Below, one piece after another: positions 59,931-64,000 of a DNA stretch of 64,000 bases. The translations under genes and the position numbers were made by a program. The DNA lies in NCBI RefSeq assembly GCF_036002945.1, contig NZ_CP108529.1, forward strand, positions 7,683,001-7,747,000, written 5' to 3'. Source of the DNA: Streptomyces sp. NBC_01224. Lineage in GTDB: Bacteria; Actinomycetota; Actinomycetes; Streptomycetales; Streptomycetaceae. Under the pieces are notes generated by a model. That model did not search any database, had not been told where the DNA came from, and saw only the letters and a program-made list of their open reading frames with translations. Each line of letters begins with the position of its first letter. The first letter of the stretch is position 1.

Positions 59931-60431
59931 AAGAGGCGTTGGGCGACGGCAGCCGTCTGTGCGTGCGCTGCGACGAGCCTGCGAGAGCGACCGGGGGTGT
60001 CGACACGCCCGGGCACCGGGAGACTTGACGGTCGCCAGTCGGTGGCGTGGCCCGTGCCCTTGACGAGATTGCTGACAGAACCAAGTTCGGCGAGCGGCGG
60101 GCCAGGGGTGAGCCGGGGCCGCCGCTCGTTCAGTGTTCGGGGCGCGACGGCCGGCTATCGGGCAGCCCCACCCTTGTGGTGTCCGACCGAGGTCAGCGCG
60201 CGTCCGCCTGGGGATCCAGGCTGAGCAACTCCGGGGTCAGCCCGAGCAGGGGAGCCCCCATTTTCTGCGGCGTTGTCGTCGGTTGCCTACGCTCCGCGTT
60301 GTCGCCCTCCTCGGCATGCATCTCGTCGCGCCGGCCCCCGCTCACCAGCACAAAAGGCGAGCGGGTCCCCTGACGCGGCCCGATCCGCCAGACGGGCCCC
60401 AGCTGATCCCGGTATGCGCCCGCATCGGATT
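59931..60431. other. intergenic with a possible gene tail on the minus strand
   Basis: About 500 bp. On the minus strand a frame ending at 60193 (DQLGPVWRIGPRQGTRSPFV, LVSGGRRDEMHAEEGDNAER, MGAPLLGLTPELLSLDPQ) looks protein-like but has no start of its own, and its upstream end runs into the shadow of the next gene. Likely a relic or a leaderless small gene; unassigned. Confidence 0.35.
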
Positions 60432-60794
60432 TCAGCGCCGCGCCAGCGCCAGCACGCTCAGTCCGAACATCAGGACGCCCAGGGGGAGATGGACCGACGG
60501 TATGTGCGCGATGCCGAGCACGACCTGGACCGAGGCGAGGACAAGGAAGCCGGATGCGTGCCAGACGGGCCGGGGCGAGCCCCCGCCCGGCTTCCACGCC
60601 AGCACCGCCGCGAGCACATACAGCATCGACGCCCCGTACATCACGCGGGCTCCGGCACTGTGCAGCGTCTCTCCGTAGGACGAGGTCAGCAGCAGTCCGG
60701 CGGAGACCGCTTGAAGGAAGATGGTCAGGGTCTGCAGGGTGATCGCGATCTGCAGAAACGAGAAGCGGCGCTGTGTCGTCGCCTGGGTTGCCAT
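60432..60794 (-). CDS. four-span integral membrane protein
   Basis: 120 residues with four hydrophobic segments: FLQIAITLQTLTIFLQAVSA, GARVMYGASMLYVLAAVLAW, SGFLVLASVQVVLGIAHIPS, HLPLGVLMFGLSVLALARR. The short polar N-terminus is basic at RR. No enzymatic motif; the shape recalls small four-helix membrane proteins such as DoxX-like or cytochrome-like subunits without heme ligands. It is divergent from an ECF41-like sigma factor with a 101-bp gap and may be its target or partner. Confidence 0.7.
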   Translation of the reverse strand: MATQATTQRRFSFLQIAITLQTLTIFLQAVSAGLLLTSSYGETLHSAGARVMYGASMLYVLAAVLAWKPGGGSPRPVWHASGFLVLASVQVVLGIAHIPSVHLPLGVLMFGLSVLALARR

Positions 60795-60895
60795 GCCACG
60801 GTCCCCTTTTCCGCCCGGGGGCAGTAGATCGATAAGGTCTCACCAGCCCGACGACGCGGGCCTGCGAAAGGTAAGGCGAGGAGGCGGTCGGGAGC

Positions 60896-61795
60896 ATGGG
60901 GACGGCTGGGACGAGCGCCGATGAGATAGCCGGTGAGCGGCGCCAACTGATCAATGTCGCCTACCGGTTGCTCGGTTCACTGGCCGAGTCCGAGGATGCC
61001 GTACAGGAGGCCTACGCGCGTTGGTACGCGCTGCCGCGAGGCCGGCAGGACGAGATCGTATCCCCCGGCGCCTGGCTGACGACGGTGACCGGCCGCATCT
61101 GCCTGGACGTGCTCGGCTCGGCGCGGGCCCGGCGTGAACGCTATGTCGGCGCGTGGTTGCCCGATCCGCTGCCCGACCACGCCGAGTGGGACCACGGTCA
61201 TGGCACCGACCCCGCCGACCAGATGGTCCTGGACGAATCGGTGACCATGGCCTTCCTCGTCGTCCTGGAGTCGATGACACCCGCCGAGCGGGTGGCGTTC
61301 GTCCTGCACGACGTCTTCCGGTACCCCTTCGCCGAGATCGCCGACATCCTCGGCCGGACCCCTGCGGCCTGCAAGCAGCTCGCGGCCTCCGCCCGGCGGC
61401 GGGTGCGCGTCGCGCGGGCTCCGGTGACGGCGGCCGGGCAGGCCGACGTGGTGCGGCATGTCAAAGAGGCATGGGAGACCAGGGACATCGCGGCCCTCGT
61501 CGACCTCCTCGACCCGGCCGCCGTGATGACCGCCGACGGTGGCGGCATGGTCGGTACCGTCCTACGCCCGATCGAAGGCGGTGCGCGCATTGCCCAGTAC
61601 ATGGTCGCCATCGCCGACAAGGCTCCCGGGCTCGAACTCCTGGAGCGGTCGGTCAACGGTGTGCCGGGCCTGGTGGCCCAGCGTGCCGGCGCCGTCATGA
61701 CCGTAGCCTCGTTCGATGTCGCCGACGGCCGCGTCACCCGGATCTGGGCGGTCCGCAATCCGGAGAAGCTGCGGCCGTGGGTGCGGGACGGCTAG
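60896..61795 (+). CDS. ECF41-type RNA polymerase sigma factor (SigJ-like)
   Basis: 299 residues. Sigma region 2 (LINVAYRLLGSLAESEDAVQ, EAYARWYAL, PGAWLTTVTGRICLDVLGSA) and region 4 (MTPAERVAFVLHDVFRYPFA, EIADILGRTPAACKQLAASA) are joined by a linker with WLPDPLP. A SnoaL-like C-terminal domain (about 185-290) carries the DGGG motif (TADGGGMVG). In ECF41 factors this fused domain controls activity in place of an anti-sigma factor. The usual neighbours (carboxymuconolactone decarboxylase, oxidoreductase) are not adjacent; a CMD-SDR operon lies 5 kb away. Confidence 0.92.
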   Translation: MGTAGTSADEIAGERRQLINVAYRLLGSLAESEDAVQEAYARWYALPRGRQDEIVSPGAWLTTVTGRICLDVLGSARARRERYVGAWLPDPLPDHAEWDHGHGTDPADQMVLDESVTMAFLVVLESMTPAERVAFVLHDVFRYPFAEIADILGRTPAACKQLAASARRRVRVARAPVTAAGQADVVRHVKEAWETRDIAALVDLLDPAAVMTADGGGMVGTVLRPIEGGARIAQYMVAIADKAPGLELLERSVNGVPGLVAQRAGAVMTVASFDVADGRVTRIWAVRNPEKLRPWVRDG

Positions 61796-61805
61796 GCCGT
61801 GACCG

Positions 61806-62024
61806 GTGAGTCGTGCAGACTGGGTGGACGCCGATCACGACTCGTGCAACACCAGGGCCGACGTGCTCATTTCGGAATCTCGCATCCCTGCGACCGTCGA
61901 GGCCGGCTGCAAGGTGCCCGCGGGGGAGTGGTACTCGTACTACGACGGCATCACCGTCACCGCACCGAGTGGCCTGGATATTGACCGCATGGTCCCGCTA
62001 GCTGAGGCGTGTGACAGCAAGTAG
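61806..62024 (+). pseudogene. DUF1524-type secreted HNH nuclease fragment
   Basis: 72 residues: WVDADHDSCNTRADVLISES, GCKVPAGEWYSYYDGITVTA, LDIDRMVPLAEACDSK. The intact family reads 'DIDHxVPLAEAWDSG' with the catalytic His; here it is Arg and the Trp is Cys. The signal peptide at the front and the second half of the HNH fold are missing, so it is inactive. Confidence 0.75.
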
Positions 62025-62187
62025 GCGGAGTTGTCTTGCCTGAATCAATATCGCACTGGTTAGGCACGGTTGTGACCTGGCTGAAGTGCCGTAGGTAGCC
62101 ACTCGTTCGTGTGACGTCGGGGGTCTGGCCTCGGCTGATGGCAAGTCAACGCCACGATGTTGCATCGGATGCAATCGTGGGGTGGTC

Positions 62188-63310
62188 GTGCGGACTGTGG
62201 ATGTGCCGGGGGCGTTTCGGCTGGTCGTGCCGGGAAATGTGCGGGCGTTGGACCCTGCGCCGACGATGTTCGAGGCGATGTTGCGGGGGTGGGAGAAGCA
62301 GCAGTAGCAGAGCAGACTGTTGGCGAGGAAGACGATCGGCTGAGCCTGGTGCGCCGGTTCGCGGTGTTCACGGCGACGTATCCGTGGGAGTGGACGCCGG
62401 AGGACGTCGAGGCGTACTTCTCACGCCAGTTGTCGGGCGACTCTCCGCTGGCGCACTCAACGGTGCGTGGTCAGCAAGGCGACCTCCAGATGTTCTGCGC
62501 TTTCATCGTCGATGGCCGGTACGGGTGGGCCACCGCCTGCGAGGAGGCGTTCGGGCAGGTCCCGGCACAGGTCTGCCACGACTGGAACACCGCCGACCAC
62601 GTGACGAGTTCGAGGGCCGTCCGGGGCGGCGCGCGCTGACCTACGACGAGTTGCAGGCGCTCTTCGACGCTGCCGACGACCTGGTCGAGCAGAAGCGCAA
62701 GCGCCGCCGCAAGGGTGTCCTGGCCGCGTGGCGGGACGAGGTGATGCTCAAGCAGGTCTATGCGTACGGCACCCGGCGGCGTGAGACATCGATGCTGGAC
62801 CTGCAGGACCTGCGGCACAACCGTCGGGCGAAGGACTACGGGCGGTTCGGCGCGCCGGAGGTGCGGTTTGGCAAGGCCTCGCGCGGCAGCCCGCCCAAGC
62901 GACGCACGGTACTCACAGCGCCGGAGGTCGACTGGATCGTCCCCGTTCCCGAAGCGTGGGTGGACGAGGTACGGGCCGGCTTCTCGCCGGGCGGCCATCC
63001 GGCGCTGTGGATGACCGAGCGGTGCGGACGACTCGGAGTGCGGCGCTTGGACGAGGTGTTCGCAGCCGTTCGTGCGCACGCCGGGCTGCCGGAAGAGCTG
63101 GAGCTGCACTGCCTGCGGCACACCTACATCACGCACCTGATCGAGTTCGGGTATCCCGAGAGGTTCGTCCAGGAGCAGGTCGGCCATGCTTACGCGTCGA
63201 CAACGGCGTTGTACACGTGGGTGTCGGACGAGTACCGCAACCGGCTGATGGAGGCGTCGTTGCGGCGCCGAACGGAACGTACGGGCGCAAGGGAGGTGGG
63301 CGTGCGGTGA
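62188..63310 (+). pseudogene. tyrosine recombinase/integrase with nonsense and frameshift mutations
   Basis: Three frames give one recombinase of about 370 residues. From GTG 62188 MRTVDVPGAFRLVVPGNVRA to TAG at 62305. Then, shifted, LSLVRRFAVFTATYPWEWTP, VEAYFSRQLS, LQMFCAFIVDGRYGWA. A second shift near 62600 leads to FEGRPGRRALTYDELQALFD, VYAYGTRRRETSMLDLQDL (catalytic Arg), LHCLRHTYITHLIEFGYPER, VQEQVGHAYASTTALYTWVS (GH and Tyr). The catalytic domain itself is intact but lacks a start. Two small genes follow with overlaps. It is a phage or element-type integrase, not XerC/D of the chromosome. Confidence 0.85.
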
Positions 63311-63642
63311 TGAGGAGGATGGGGTTCGAGTGGAATCTGCGCCGGCTGATGGCCGAGCGGGACATGTACCAGACGACGGACCTGGTGCCGCACCTGGCCG
63401 AGTACGGGGTGTACCTGTCACGTGAGCAGGTGTTCCGGCTGGTCACGCAGCCTCCGCAGCGGCTTTCGATGGACACGCTGGCCGCGTTGTGCGGGATCCT
63501 GGACTGCTCGCCGACGGACCTGATCACGGTGCGGGAGGTTCGTCGGCAGGTCGCGAAGCCGACGGCGTCTGGAGAGGTCGACGGGCCGGGCGTGGCCCCG
63601 CCGGCCAGGCGGGTCCGCGTTCGGCGTCCGGAGGGCCTGTGA
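63307..63642 (+). CDS. XRE/Cro-type HTH protein following recombinase
   Basis: 111 residues. WNLRRLMAERDMYQTTDLVP, YGVYLSREQVFRLVTQPPQR, LSMDTLAALCGILDCSPTDL has the HTH_26 (Cro/C1-type) form. GTG 63307 overlaps the recombinase stop (GTGA); ATG 63310 is one codon later. The recombinase-HTH-small-protein trio appears repeatedly in Streptomyces near mobile DNA. The basic C-terminal tail (RRVRVRRPEGL) may bind DNA. It overlaps the next gene. Confidence 0.8.
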   Translation: MMRRMGFEWNLRRLMAERDMYQTTDLVPHLAEYGVYLSREQVFRLVTQPPQRLSMDTLAALCGILDCSPTDLITVREVRRQVAKPTASGEVDGPGVAPPARRVRVRRPEGL

Positions 63643-63851
63643 CCCGCCGCAAAGCCCCGCCGCCGGAGTGGGCGGAGCTGGCAGTCCGCCTCACCGCGCG
63701 CCTCCCGGAGCTGCCCGAAGAGGACGCGGCCCGAATCGTCGCCGGCATGACTCCGGCCGCACGCACCCGAATTCGCGACCACCTCCGCCCTGCACTGCTC
63801 CACGCCTTGATCGCCATCCACCAGAAGGGATCTTCTCTCGCCAGAGCGTAG
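63639..63851 (+). CDS. small helical protein, third gene of the recombinase trio
   Basis: 70 residues (MTRRKAPPPEWAELAVRLTA, LPELPEEDAARIVAGMTPAA, IRDHLRPALLHALIAIHQKG). GTG 63639 overlaps the HTH stop by four bases, so it is translated with it. Helical, no known domain. Probably assists or regulates the recombinase. A terminator hairpin follows 14 bp after the stop. Confidence 0.65.
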   Translation: MTRRKAPPPEWAELAVRLTARLPELPEEDAARIVAGMTPAARTRIRDHLRPALLHALIAIHQKGSSLARA

Positions 63852-63864
63852 ATCCGAAATACTC

Positions 63865-63903
63865 AACGACCCAGGTTGCGTTCGCAACCGGGGTCGTTGT
63901 CGA
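63865..63903 (+). terminator. terminator hairpin after the recombinase trio
   Basis: CAACGACCC pairs with GGGTCGTTG, and an inner GGTTGC/GCAACC stem closes a short GTTC loop, starting 14 bases after the last stop. A strong, nearly continuous stem. The last 97 bases of the window beyond it hold nothing recognised. Confidence 0.8.
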
Positions 63904-64000
63904 GGTGGAAAGAATATCGGCGAGCCTTCCGCGGGAAACCTCGGCGGAACATGCCCTACGGAGCCTCGTAGTCAGGATCGGATCTCGATGGCGAGTCAGA

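Noticed and set aside
62160..62174. TTGCAT/ATGCAA inverted repeat upstream of the broken recombinase
   Set aside because: Six-base arms are too short to carry weight without a known binding protein; not annotated as an operator.
1..64000. CRISPR arrays or toxin-antitoxin-like repeat loci
   Set aside because: No regularly spaced direct repeats were seen; the only clear repeats are the 21-bp and 30-bp pairs reported.

Overview
The window is high-GC DNA with strong third-position G/C bias, frequent GTG/TTG starts and start/stop overlaps. It carries an SsgA-like sporulation protein, an XRE-DUF5753/DUF397 pair, HipA_2/DUF3037, a collagen-like protein and many IS relics. This points to a Streptomyces or close relative, probably a variable part of the chromosome. 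No rRNA, tRNA or CRISPR array was seen. All functional calls come from reading the sequence; no database search was run.

Layout. 0-7.8 kb: a two-component flavin monooxygenase locus (5'-truncated alpha/beta hydrolase, luciferase-like monooxygenase, FMN reductase), then a giant LuxR ATPase regulator, a PucR/CdaR-type regulator and a second hydrolase. 7.8-10.1 kb: a decayed AraC regulator beside an intact IS110 element. 10.3-13.3 kb: a hydrolase, an SsgA-like protein and a divergent SDR/MarR pair sharing a palindrome. 13.67-27.13 kb: an integrated element bounded by an exact 21-bp direct repeat, with a frameshifted tyrosine integrase and an excisionase-like protein at its right end. Its cargo includes an HNH nuclease, XRE-DUF5753/DUF397, a low-molecular-weight phosphatase overlapping a class I aminoacyl-tRNA-synthetase-like/ASCH fusion, a DUF89 (ARMT1-like) phosphatase, and relics of WD40, CutA, IS3 and IS5 genes. 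27.2-41.7 kb: mostly housekeeping genes (HipA_2/DUF3037, two SDRs, a peptide-type binding lipoprotein, uracil-DNA glycosylase, Gfo/Idh oxidoreductase, Lnt, Usp), interrupted by TetR, IS630 and ISL3 relics.

40.1-46.8 kb: a DmdR/IdeR-like iron box lies between a MATE exporter operon and a divergent Opp-type ABC importer (binding lipoprotein, two permeases, tandem ATPase in one chain). Together they look like a metallophore export/import system. 46.8-54.6 kb: relics (membrane protein, IstB, UppP, DNA ligase, Tn3), small conserved proteins, a collagen-like gene, and a P1B-4 metal ATPase with a translationally coupled Cys-rich ferredoxin-like protein and a divergent NmtR-like ArsR repressor. 54.6-57.5 kb: a cupin/SDR/carboxymuconolactone-decarboxylase operon divergent from an XRE regulator. 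57.5-64 kb: a 2H phosphoesterase, PadR/HAAS pair flanked by 30-bp near-identical repeats, an ECF41-like sigma factor with a divergent membrane protein, a nuclease fragment, and a broken tyrosine recombinase followed by two overlapping small genes.

The strongest leads are the iron-box transporter/exporter locus and the phosphatase/synthetase-ASCH/DUF89 cargo of the 13.5-kb element. Several genes carry single-base deletions, mostly at short homopolymers. These may be true decay or assembly errors, and settling that affects whether int, cutA, padR and araC are called broken.
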